Below, piece after piece: positions 25,501-33,930 of a stretch of DNA of 64,000 nucleotides. A program made the translations under genes and the position numbers. Under the pieces are notes generated by a model, which saw only the letters and a program-made list of their open reading frames with translations, made no database searches and had not been told where the DNA came from. Where the stretch lies: positions 1,189,001-1,253,000 of the forward strand of contig NZ_CP085876.1 in assembly GCF_013284245.2 (NCBI RefSeq), in the 5' to 3' direction. Each line of letters opens with the position of its first letter. Positions within the stretch are counted from its first letter, which is position 1. The stretch comes from Brevibacillus sp. DP1.3A. Its GTDB lineage: Bacteria; Bacillota; Bacilli; Brevibacillales; Brevibacillaceae.

Positions 25501-28500
25501 ATGGCAGTCCAATTTATACTGGGACGGGCAGGAACGGGGAAGACAGAATCGATTCATCGGCAGATGCAAGCCCGGCTGCGGGAAAAGCCGTTGGGTTCGC
25601 CTATGATTCTGCTCGTGCCGGAACAGGCCAGCTTTCAGGAAGAGTATGCGCTCGCTACACTGCCAGAGCTAGGCGGTGTGATGGGGACACAAGTGCTCAG
25701 CTTCGGTCGATTGGCTCACAGGCTCATGCAGGAGCTGGGCGATCTGACTACCGTGCCTGTTGACGATCTGGGTAAGCATATGGTTTTGCGTATGCTTTTG
25801 GAGAGACACAAAGAAGAGCTGAACGTATTCGGGCGCTCGGCGACACAGCCTGGGTTTGCTTCTCAGCTCGGTCGCTTGATTAGCGAGTGCAAATCGTACG
25901 GGGTATCCTTCTCCCATTCCGAGAATCTGGAGTGGGGAGGAGCCAATCTCAATCAAAAAATACATGACCTTCGCTTGATTATGAATGCGTACGAGGCTTA
26001 CTTGTCAGAGGGGTATTGTGATGCGGACGACATCCTGAACCGAGTGGCCACGATGGTGCGTGATTCCCTGTACATCAAGCAGGCTGAAATATTTATCGAT
26101 GGCTTTACCGGGTTTACGAATCAAGAGCTGCGCTTGATCGAGCAGTTGATGCAGCACGCCAAGCAGGTGACGATTGCGCTGACGCTTGACCCGAATGAAC
26201 GTGACGCCTCTGTGGATGAACTGGGGTTGTTCCACCCTACGCTACGAACGTACCAAGCCTTGACACTGATGGCGCATGAATCGGGTGTATCAATCGCCAA
26301 GCCACTTTTATTGACCGAGGCACAGCGATTCAAGAGCAGTCCGTGGCTGCGTCAAGTCGAACAAATGTATTTCCAATGGGGAGACCCGCCGCTCCCGGAT
26401 CAGTCTGGACGAGCGGACGAAGTGACGATGCTCTCAGCAGTGAACAGGCGGGCAGAGGTAGAGGCTGTGGCGCTGAAGCTCCTGACTCTGTCGAGAGAAG
26501 AAGGGTATCGCTGGAAGGACATGGCGATTTTGCTTCGGGAAATTGGGACGTACGCTGATGAGATTTCGGCTGTGTTTACCGAATACGGCATCCCGCACTT
26601 CTTGGACCAGAAGCGCTCCGTCATGCACCATCCCTTGGTAGAGCTGGTGCGCTCGGCATTGGAGGTCATTGTTACAAGGTGGCGATACGACGCTGTATTC
26701 CGCTGCTTGAAAACAGACCTGCTCCTGCTGGATATTACCGATGAGCATACAGCCCGGAAGGAAATCGACCGACTCGAAAACTACGTGCTGGCTCATGGTG
26801 TCTTTGGCTATCAATGGGCAGAAGAGTCCGCGTGGCATTTCCGTGGGCAAGCTGGTGCTGAGGAAGACGCGAAAATCGATGAGTTGAGACGCAAATACGC
26901 AGCGCCGCTCCTGTCCTTTGAAAAAGAGATGAAGCAAGCAACGGGCAAAAATGTACAGGAAATGACCCTTGCTCTGTACAACTTTCTGATCGCGCTGGAT
27001 GTGCCTAACAGGCTGGAGCATTGGCAGCGAAAGGCAGAAAATGACGGTGATCTCGATGCGGCACAGGTGCACGGACAAGTATGGACGGGATTGATCGAGC
27101 TGATGGATCAGGTCGTGGAGGTCATGGGCGACGAGAGCATGGACCTGGCGACATTTGCCCGTGTGCTCGACAGCGGTCTGGAGACGATTGAATTGGGACT
27201 CGTTCCCCCGGCACTGGATCAGGTGCTGATCGGGGCCATGGAGCGCTCCCGTCAACCGGATGTCAAAGCTCTGTTTTTGCTTGGCGTAAACGAGGGCATT
27301 ATTCCGTTGCGTCCAAAAGAAGAAGGGATTCTGGATGAGGCGGAACGTGAGCGCCTGGCTGAAATGGGCATGTCTCTGGCACCGAGTGCGAAGCAACGGT
27401 TGATGGCAGAGCCTTACCTGCTGTACCAGGCGATGACGAGACCATCGGAGAGGCTGATCCTGAGCTGTGCGTTGGCGGATGAAGAGGGCAAGGCACTGCT
27501 GCCCTCCTCCGTGTTTACCCGCATCCGGGAAGTGCTGCCGGATATCCCGCATCAGGTGTTTTACAACGAACCGACGGGGCAGCACGAGATAGATGCATTC
27601 CTGCTGGGACATCCGAGACGTGTGTTCCGCCATCTTTTGACGCTATTGCGATCTATGAAGAAAACGGGTGAGCTGCCAGACTTCTGGTGGGAGGTATACG
27701 ACTGGTATATTCGCGCTTCTCCCGATGTCAAACGGGAGCAGTGGCTGTTGTCCGGCTTGCGCTACTTTAATCGGCCGCAGGAGCTGGACTTGGAAACAAG
27801 CACGACCTTGTACGGCAAACAACTAAAAATGAGCGTGTCACGTCTGGAGCGGTTCCAGTCATGTCCGTTCTCGCATTTCTCTTCCCACGGTCTCAGATTG
27901 GCGGAGAGAACGATGTACAAGCTGGAGCGTTTCGATGTGGGGGAGCTGTTCCACGCTTCACTCAAGCGAGCCGTTGAAAAAATGAACGAAGACAATCTGG
28001 AGTGGAGCAAGCTGACGGAAGACAATAGCATGCAGCTTGCAAACGTGGTTGTAGAAGAACTGGTTCCAGCGACTCGCAGCAGCATTTTGACGCGGACAGC
28101 CCGGTATCGTTATTTGTCCGGCAAGCTGAAGCGAGCTGTTGGCCGCGCGATTTATGTCCTTGGGGAGCATGCGAAGCGCAGCCGTTTTGCACCAGTAGGG
28201 CTGGAGGTTTCGTTTGGGCCGAATTCAGATTTGCCGGGATTGGCTTTAACGCTTGAAAATGGCGTGGAGCTTCAGCTAATCGGACGGATTGACCGCGTTG
28301 ACCAATCACTGGATAGTGAGGTCCCGTATTTGCGTGTGATTGACTACAAGTCGAGTCCCAAGCAGCTGTCTCTTTCCGATGTTTGGAATGGCCTGAACTT
28401 GCAACTGCTCGTCTATCTGGATGTCGTCGTGGCAAATGCCGAGGAATGGCTAGGGAAAAAGGCCGAAATGGGAGGCGTTTTCTACTATCAGGTAGCCGAT

Positions 28501-28998
28501 CCTTTTGTGACGGCAAAACGCTTGCTAACGGCTGACGAAGCGGCAAAGGAGCGGGCAAAGCGCTTGCGTATGAAAGGCTTGATGCTCGCAGACCCAGAGC
28601 TGGCACGAATGATGGATGGCTATGTAGAGCAAGGTGCGTCAGAGCTGGTGCCATTTGAAATCAAAAAGGACGGAACGCTTTCGTCGCGATCATCTGTGGC
28701 AACAACCGAGCAGTTCCAAGCCTTGACCTCCTATGTTCGCGATACCGTGAAGCAAATCAGTACGCGCATGACCAACGGGGAAATCCAGATCGAACCGTAC
28801 ACAAATGGGACGATGACCGCTTGCGATTACTGTTCGTACAAGCCAGTATGCAAGTTCGATGGAGATGCAGGCGGGAATGAGCACCGACAGCTTGCCAAGT
28901 GGAACAACAAGCAAATATGGAGCATGCTGGCAGAGCAGCAGATGGCAGGAGAAGGAGGAATGACCGATGGCGGATCAGCAATTGCAGGCCAAGCCTGA
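25501..28998 (+). CDS. addB: ATP-dependent helicase/nuclease subunit B
   Basis: AddB of 1165 residues, inactive-helicase plus nuclease subunit of AddAB, which processes double-strand breaks and recognises Chi. Walker A-like GRAGTGKT lies at residues 8-15. The RecB-type nuclease motif is VIDYKSS in the C-terminal third. The four cysteines of the iron-sulfur staple are at about 788, 1108, 1111 and 1117; their spacing (320, 3 and 6) is the same as in Bacillus subtilis AddB. ATG 25501 follows GGGAAGGGG, 15 bases after sbcC. The end overlaps addA by 32 bases. Confidence 0.97.
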   Translation: MAVQFILGRAGTGKTESIHRQMQARLREKPLGSPMILLVPEQASFQEEYALATLPELGGVMGTQVLSFGRLAHRLMQELGDLTTVPVDDLGKHMVLRMLLERHKEELNVFGRSATQPGFASQLGRLISECKSYGVSFSHSENLEWGGANLNQKIHDLRLIMNAYEAYLSEGYCDADDILNRVATMVRDSLYIKQAEIFIDGFTGFTNQELRLIEQLMQHAKQVTIALTLDPNERDASVDELGLFHPTLRTYQALTLMAHESGVSIAKPLLLTEAQRFKSSPWLRQVEQMYFQWGDPPLPDQSGRADEVTMLSAVNRRAEVEAVALKLLTLSREEGYRWKDMAILLREIGTYADEISAVFTEYGIPHFLDQKRSVMHHPLVELVRSALEVIVTRWRYDAVFRCLKTDLLLLDITDEHTARKEIDRLENYVLAHGVFGYQWAEESAWHFRGQAGAEEDAKIDELRRKYAAPLLSFEKEMKQATGKNVQEMTLALYNFLIALDVPNRLEHWQRKAENDGDLDAAQVHGQVWTGLIELMDQVVEVMGDESMDLATFARVLDSGLETIELGLVPPALDQVLIGAMERSRQPDVKALFLLGVNEGIIPLRPKEEGILDEAERERLAEMGMSLAPSAKQRLMAEPYLLYQAMTRPSERLILSCALADEEGKALLPSSVFTRIREVLPDIPHQVFYNEPTGQHEIDAFLLGHPRRVFRHLLTLLRSMKKTGELPDFWWEVYDWYIRASPDVKREQWLLSGLRYFNRPQELDLETSTTLYGKQLKMSVSRLERFQSCPFSHFSSHGLRLAERTMYKLERFDVGELFHASLKRAVEKMNEDNLEWSKLTEDNSMQLANVVVEELVPATRSSILTRTARYRYLSGKLKRAVGRAIYVLGEHAKRSRFAPVGLEVSFGPNSDLPGLALTLENGVELQLIGRIDRVDQSLDSEVPYLRVIDYKSSPKQLSLSDVWNGLNLQLLVYLDVVVANAEEWLGKKAEMGGVFYYQVADPFVTAKRLLTADEAAKERAKRLRMKGLMLADPELARMMDGYVEQGASELVPFEIKKDGTLSSRSSVATTEQFQALTSYVRDTVKQISTRMTNGEIQIEPYTNGTMTACDYCSYKPVCKFDGDAGGNEHRQLAKWNNKQIWSMLAEQQMAGEGGMTDGGSAIAGQA

Positions 28999-31900
28999 GC
29001 AATGGACGGACGAGCAATGGCAAGCGATTATCCAGCGCGGGAATAATCTCCTGGTGGCAGCGGCGGCAGGCTCTGGGAAAACCTCAGTCCTGGTTGAGCG
29101 GATTATCCGACGTATCATGGACGAGAAGGACCCGGTTGGAGTCGATCAGCTGTTGGTGGTGACCTTTACCAATGCGGCAGCCGCTGAGATGCGTCACCGG
29201 ATTGGCGATGCCTTGCGAAAGGCATTGAAAGATGACCCGCACTCTTCCCACCTGCGTCGACAACTGGCACTGCTCCAGCGGGCGACGATTACGACACTTC
29301 ACTCGTTTTGCTTGGGAATTTTGCGCCAGTATTACTATCTGATTGAACTCGATCCTGATTTTCGCATTGCCGATCAGATGGAAGGGGAGCTTTTGCGGCA
29401 GGATGTCTTGGAGGAACAGCTGGAGAGCTGGTATGAGAATGACGTGGATTTTCATGCATTAGCTGATGTGATGCTGGATGGTCAGGACGATCATGCTCTT
29501 ACCATACTACTACTCCGGCTCTATGAGTTTTCGCGCAGTCATCCAGCACCAGAACAATGGCTCGGGGAAGCGGCTGGAAAGTTTGTGGTTCATAATAAAA
29601 ACGGTCTGGACGGGCTGGAGTGGACCAGAAGCGTGCTGCGTTCTATGGAGCTGGCACTCGGTGGAATGACGGCTAAGATGCGCAGGTCAGTTCTATTGGC
29701 AGGCTCCCCGGAAGGGCCTGCTGGCTATTTGCCTTTGCTTGAGGCGGAAGCAGCTGCCCTGCAGCGTGCCGGAGCGGCTTGCAGAGATGGCTGGGAAGCG
29801 ACTGTTGAAGCGGTTCGAGGTGTTGTATTTGCCAAGCTGCCTCCAGTGAAAGGCACAGATCCGCTCGTGAAGGAACAGGTGCAAGACCTGCGAAACAGCG
29901 TGAAAAAGGAACTGGCAGAGCAAATCGAGCAATACTTTTCTACGAGAGCCGAGCAGTACGTAGCAGATTTGCAGCGGATTGCTCCTCACATGCAGACATT
30001 GGCTAGGCTGGTGACAGCATTTTCGGATGCATTTCAATTGGAGAAGCGCTCGCGTGGCTTAGTCGACTTTGGCGACTTGGAGCATCTTGCATTGCGCGTT
30101 CTAACCGAAACGAATGAGTACGGGGAGACTGTTCCTTCTTCTATCTCCACTCAATTGCGCGAACAGTTCGCGGAGGTGCTGGTAGACGAATATCAGGATA
30201 TCAACCTCGTGCAGGAGACAATCTTGCAAATGGTTTCCCGAGACGGAGCGAATGGTCAGCCAGCGAATCGCTTTATGGTGGGAGATGTGAAGCAGAGTAT
30301 TTATCGGTTCCGCTTGGCAGAACCGAAGCTGTTTCTCGAAAAATATGTGACCTATCAAAAAGATGGTGATGCTGACGAAGCGTGCATCGGTCGGCGTATC
30401 GATCTGGCGGCGAACTTCCGCAGTAGAAGGGAAGTCGTAGATGCCGTTAACTTTTTGTTTCGTCAGATCATGTCTCACGGGGTAGGTGAGATTGGTTATG
30501 ATCCATCGGCGGAGCTGATCAACCGTGCGTCTTATCCTGAAGCACAGCCGAACCGTTTGCAGGCAGAGATGCATCTGATCGACCGGAATACAGCGATAGC
30601 GGAAGAAGATCAGGCGGTAGTTGCAGAGGCGACAGATGAGGGCGAAACAGGTATTCCCGAGGGAGAGTCCGTAGAGGAAGCGAGTGTAGCACAGCTGGAA
30701 GCACGTTTAATCGCCAGCCGTATTCGCCGCTGGATGGAGCCAGGCGAGGGAGAAGAACCACTGCTCGTTTTCGATAAAAAGGCTGGAGGAATGCGCCCGC
30801 TGGCCTATCGAGATATCGTTATTTTACTTCGTGCGACCTCAGGCTGGGGGCAGACGATGCAAGAGGAGCTGCACGATGCAGGAATTCCTGTGTATGCGGA
30901 GCAGACTGCGGGTTATTTCGCGGCGACTGAGGTAGAAACGATGCTCTCCTTGCTGCGTGTCATTGATAACCCGCTCCAAGACATTCCATTAGCAGCTGTA
31001 TTGCGGTCTCCTATCGTCGGTTTGCGGGAGGAGCAACTTGCTCAAATCCGCATTCATTACACGACAGGGCCGTTTCACCAAGCCGTACTCCAATATGCAG
31101 AGGAACGCCCGGCCCAAGAGCCGTGGGAGAAAAGGCTGCGACAGTTTTTTGTCCGATTGGAACTATGGCGGACAGAGGCTCGCAGAGGTGCTTTAGCGGA
31201 GCTGCTGACGATGCTGTACCGGGAGACGGGCTATCTCGATTATGTGGCGGCTTTGGAAAACGGTCAGCAGCGACAGGCCAACTTGCGTGCGCTCTATGAT
31301 CGTGCGAGACAATACGAAGCTGGCTCCTATCGTGGTTTGTTCCGCTTTTTGCGCTTTGTCGACCGTCTGCAAGAAGCAGGCAATGATATGGGCGAAGCAC
31401 GAACCATCGGAGAAAATGAGGATGTCGTACGCATCATGACGATCCACAAAAGTAAGGGGCTGGAGTTCCCAGTTGTTTTTGTGGCGGGTATGGGCAAGCA
31501 GTTTAATACGATGGATTTGAAAAGCCAGTTTTTGCTGCATAAAGATCTGGGCTTTGGCCCGATGGCTGTTGAGCCCTCCATGCAGCTGCGCTATCCGAGT
31601 CTGGCTGCGCTAGGCATCCGGCAAAAGCTGCGCCGGGATATGCTGGCAGAGGAAATGCGTGTGCTTTATGTGGCTTTGACGCGTGCACGCGAGAAGCTCA
31701 TTCTTGTCGGTTCATCCAAGGATCTCGCAAAAAGTGCGATGGACTGGGGCAGACAGGATGACAGCGAGCGGCTTAGTGACGAAGACTTGATTCAGGCAAA
31801 GGGATACCTGGACTGGGTAGGGCGTGCGATACTGCGACATCCTGGTGCAGGATTGCTGCGGGCATATCCAGAGCAACAAGGCTCAGGTGAAGTCGTAAGA

Positions 31901-32794
31901 GTCAGAAGTGTGCCGGATGATTCGGTTTGGTCGTTTCACTTCTATCAGGTCGATGAGCTCCGTGCCCAAGGAGAGTCAACCAACGACGAGGTGTCACTGT
32001 GGGAGCGCATGACCAGACGAGAGGCGATCGAGGAACGACCGTCTGATGACACTTTGCGAGAGATTGTCGACAAGAGATTAGGGTGGCAGGACCCACATCC
32101 AATTGCGCCACGCGTAGCTGCGAAATGGAGTGTCAGCGAACTAAAGCGACATGCCAAAGTTAGCAAAGACGGACAGCCACTCACACTGCCGTCGATTACG
32201 GAAAAGCCAAAGTTTTTGTCTGAGCAAAAATCCAATCGACTGACAGCAGCTGAAAAAGGGACAATCACGCACTTAGTGTTCCAGCATCTCGATTTGAAGC
32301 GTCCGCTGGATGAAGCGGATATTCGGGAGCAGGTGACAGCACTCGCCGCTCACCGCTTTTTGACTGACGAGCAGGTACAGGCAGTAGATGTTCCCCAGAT
32401 CGCCAGATTCTTCGCTGATCCTTTGGGGCAGCGAATGAAGTCGGCGGCGGTCGTGCATCGTGAACTGCCATTTACCCTCGTGCTTCCTGCTTATGAAGTA
32501 GAAGCGGAGTTAGGTGAAGAGAGCGACGAACAGGTTGTCGTCCAAGGAGTCATTGATTGCCTGTTGGAGGAGCAGGATGGAAGCCTCGTCCTGATCGATT
32601 TCAAGACAGATTGGATGGCAAAAGAGGCGACTGCTGTAGCCATCGAAGAGATGAAGAGAAGATACGAAGGCCAGATCAGGCTATACGTCCGGGCGATCAA
32701 ACAGATCATCAAGCCAAAAGGGAACGTGTCTAGTTATCTTTATTTACTCTCAGGTGGATTCTCTCTTTCGTTTTCGGATGAAATCATAGATTAG
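28967..32794 (+). CDS. addA: ATP-dependent helicase/nuclease subunit A
   Basis: UvrD-type 3'-5' helicase fused to a RecB-family nuclease, 1275 residues. Helicase motif I is AAAGSGKTS near residue 35, motif Ia VTFTNAAAAEM, motif II VDEYQDINLVQ, GDVKQSIYRFR (motif III), IMTIHKSKGLEFPVVFV (motif V) and YVALTRAREKLILVG (motif VI). The nuclease core is VLIDFKTDW at about residue 1210. Start ATG 28967 after GGAGAAGGAGGA inside the addB end. A terminator follows at 32801. Order here is sbcD-sbcC-addB-addA, the reverse block order of the Bacillus subtilis locus. Confidence 0.97.
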   Translation: MADQQLQAKPEQWTDEQWQAIIQRGNNLLVAAAAGSGKTSVLVERIIRRIMDEKDPVGVDQLLVVTFTNAAAAEMRHRIGDALRKALKDDPHSSHLRRQLALLQRATITTLHSFCLGILRQYYYLIELDPDFRIADQMEGELLRQDVLEEQLESWYENDVDFHALADVMLDGQDDHALTILLLRLYEFSRSHPAPEQWLGEAAGKFVVHNKNGLDGLEWTRSVLRSMELALGGMTAKMRRSVLLAGSPEGPAGYLPLLEAEAAALQRAGAACRDGWEATVEAVRGVVFAKLPPVKGTDPLVKEQVQDLRNSVKKELAEQIEQYFSTRAEQYVADLQRIAPHMQTLARLVTAFSDAFQLEKRSRGLVDFGDLEHLALRVLTETNEYGETVPSSISTQLREQFAEVLVDEYQDINLVQETILQMVSRDGANGQPANRFMVGDVKQSIYRFRLAEPKLFLEKYVTYQKDGDADEACIGRRIDLAANFRSRREVVDAVNFLFRQIMSHGVGEIGYDPSAELINRASYPEAQPNRLQAEMHLIDRNTAIAEEDQAVVAEATDEGETGIPEGESVEEASVAQLEARLIASRIRRWMEPGEGEEPLLVFDKKAGGMRPLAYRDIVILLRATSGWGQTMQEELHDAGIPVYAEQTAGYFAATEVETMLSLLRVIDNPLQDIPLAAVLRSPIVGLREEQLAQIRIHYTTGPFHQAVLQYAEERPAQEPWEKRLRQFFVRLELWRTEARRGALAELLTMLYRETGYLDYVAALENGQQRQANLRALYDRARQYEAGSYRGLFRFLRFVDRLQEAGNDMGEARTIGENEDVVRIMTIHKSKGLEFPVVFVAGMGKQFNTMDLKSQFLLHKDLGFGPMAVEPSMQLRYPSLAALGIRQKLRRDMLAEEMRVLYVALTRAREKLILVGSSKDLAKSAMDWGRQDDSERLSDEDLIQAKGYLDWVGRAILRHPGAGLLRAYPEQQGSGEVVRVRSVPDDSVWSFHFYQVDELRAQGESTNDEVSLWERMTRREAIEERPSDDTLREIVDKRLGWQDPHPIAPRVAAKWSVSELKRHAKVSKDGQPLTLPSITEKPKFLSEQKSNRLTAAEKGTITHLVFQHLDLKRPLDEADIREQVTALAAHRFLTDEQVQAVDVPQIARFFADPLGQRMKSAAVVHRELPFTLVLPAYEVEAELGEESDEQVVVQGVIDCLLEEQDGSLVLIDFKTDWMAKEATAVAIEEMKRRYEGQIRLYVRAIKQIIKPKGNVSSYLYLLSGGFSLSFSDEIID

Positions 32795-32800
32795 TATGTT

Positions 32801-32835
32801 GGACCGTCAGGGTAATAGATCTGGCGGTCTTTTTG
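32801..32835 (+). terminator. terminator after addA
   Basis: GACCGTCAG (32802-32810) pairs with CTGGCGGTC (32821-32829), followed by TTTTTG. The structured repeat begins directly after it, as it does after ctaA. Confidence 0.85.
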
Positions 32836-32858
32836 TTTATTAGAGCTGCTGTGGTGGG

Positions 32859-33060
32859 GGAAGAAGCGCATTTCCAGTCTTCGCTTCGGCCTACGCCCCG
32901 CAAGGGGAGATTGACTGTCCGCTTGGAAATGTATGGCGGGAGCGCTTCAAACGTAGAAGTTTCGATGGAGTATTCCATAAGTGAAGCTGAAATTCCCCGC
33001 CATTCATTTCCAAGCTAGGATGGGCTCCAGAGGCGCTTGGACTGGAAATGCGCTTCTTCC
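32859..33060 (+). repeat. structured repeat copy B, module 1
   Basis: The 554 bases between addA and the next gene carry no coding region but hold this copy. The outer stem 32859-32879 with 33040-33060 is a perfect 21 bp. The inner stem pairs 32925-32940 with 32996-33011 with one mismatch; compared with copy A the pair in GGCAGG/CCTGCC has become GGCGGG/CCCGCC, a compensatory change. The core reads GCAAGGGGAGATTGACTG, slightly diverged. Sequence just outside (TTATTAGAGCTG then GTGGTGGGG) also matches copy A. Confidence 0.85.
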
Positions 33061-33149
33061 TACGCGGCTTTGGTTAAAAGAATTCAAGGAAGCTACTTTG
33101 AACTGCCCCTCATTATGTTGTATACGCGGGAAGAGGATCAAAGCTATAC

Positions 33150-33231
33150 GAAAGCACTGTCACATGTTTGGAAGGAGACCGCCCGAACGAAGAGAGGATC
33201 AAAGCTATACGAAAACATGTGGCAGGGCTTC
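33150..33231 (+). repeat. structured repeat copy B, module 2
   Basis: 33150-33169 pairs with 33213-33231; the closing TGTTT/AAACA replaces TGTTC/GAACA of copy A, a compensatory change. The inner GGAAGGAGACCGCCCGAACG stretch is the same as in copy A. A 22-base direct repeat beginning AGAGGATCAAAGC is present twice, at 33132-33153 just before and at 33193-33214 inside the module, which copy A does not have. Confidence 0.8.
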
Positions 33232-33290
33232 ACCCGACCACTACGCTTAGAAGACAACCACTAATGGTTGTACGGAATGGGAACGTATGT

Positions 33291-33298
33291 GCTATACT
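33291..33298 (+). promoter_or_regulatory. candidate extended -10 promoter for the DinB-like gene
   Basis: GCTATACT with an upstream TG at the extended -10 position, and TTGTAC at 33268-33273 (19-base spacing). It lies about 50 bases before the start codon. Confidence 0.4.
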
Positions 33299-33348
33299 GA
33301 GTTAAAATTTTCCTAATCTACATAATCATCAAACAAAGGGTGAACGCA

Positions 33349-33816
33349 ATGAAGAAGTTTTTCCAGTATAACTGGCAAGTACGGGACGAGTGGATGGAAT
33401 GGTGTAAGCAGCTTACACCAGAAGAATTGCTACGCGAGCGTACAGGTGGGGCTGGCACGATTTTGTATACCTTGTTTCACATTGCTGACGTCGAGTATAG
33501 CTGGCTTCGGGGCGTGCAGGGAAAGCCGGATATTCAGGTGGCATACGAAGCGTACAAGACGCTGGAAAAGGTAAAAGAACTATCGGATACGTGGCGCGTA
33601 GAATTGCGTGATTTCATCGAGAATTGGTCAGCGGAGATGGAGAACGAATCAGTAAAGGTCGCCTGGGATGATGAAGTGTACACGAAGGGGGAGCTGCTTC
33701 GCCATGTCATCGCTCACGAGATTCATCACATGGGGCAGTTGTCTGTTTGGGCAAGAGAGCTCGGGATTACTCCTGTTTCCGCCAATGTCATTGGGCGCGG
33801 ATTAACACGCAGGTAG
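33349..33816 (+). CDS. DinB-family protein
   Basis: 155-residue four-helix-bundle protein of the DinB/YfiT-like superfamily, probable metal-dependent enzyme (thiol transferase or hydrolase) of unknown substrate. The three metal-ligand His of the family are visible: TLFHIADVEYSWL, then HVIAHEIHHMGQLSVWARELG. ATG 33349 is preceded by AAAGGGTGAACGC; an in-frame GTG at 33340 sits inside that ribosome binding site. No partner gene is evident; the permease gene follows after 114 bases without a clear terminator. Confidence 0.88.
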   Translation: MKKFFQYNWQVRDEWMEWCKQLTPEELLRERTGGAGTILYTLFHIADVEYSWLRGVQGKPDIQVAYEAYKTLEKVKELSDTWRVELRDFIENWSAEMENESVKVAWDDEVYTKGELLRHVIAHEIHHMGQLSVWARELGITPVSANVIGRGLTRR

Positions 33817-33930
33817 CCCTGACAAAATCCGATCCATGCTGCACACATGCATAATTTTCCTCCAAACGGATCATACTCCAACTGTTTTCAATCACGGTTG
33901 GAAGTGAATGACCCGCTTGGGAGGTCGCAC

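Noticed and set aside
26434..27633. 399-codon minus-strand frame inside addB
   Set aside because: Antisense to AddB with all its motifs intact; no domain or ribosome binding site.
20597..32794. SbcCD and AddAB as a phage-defence island
   Set aside because: All four are housekeeping repair proteins with normal motifs; no defence-specific neighbour is present.
33193..33214. 22-base repeat in copy B as a CRISPR-like unit
   Set aside because: Only two copies, one of which lies within a hairpin module; no regular array.
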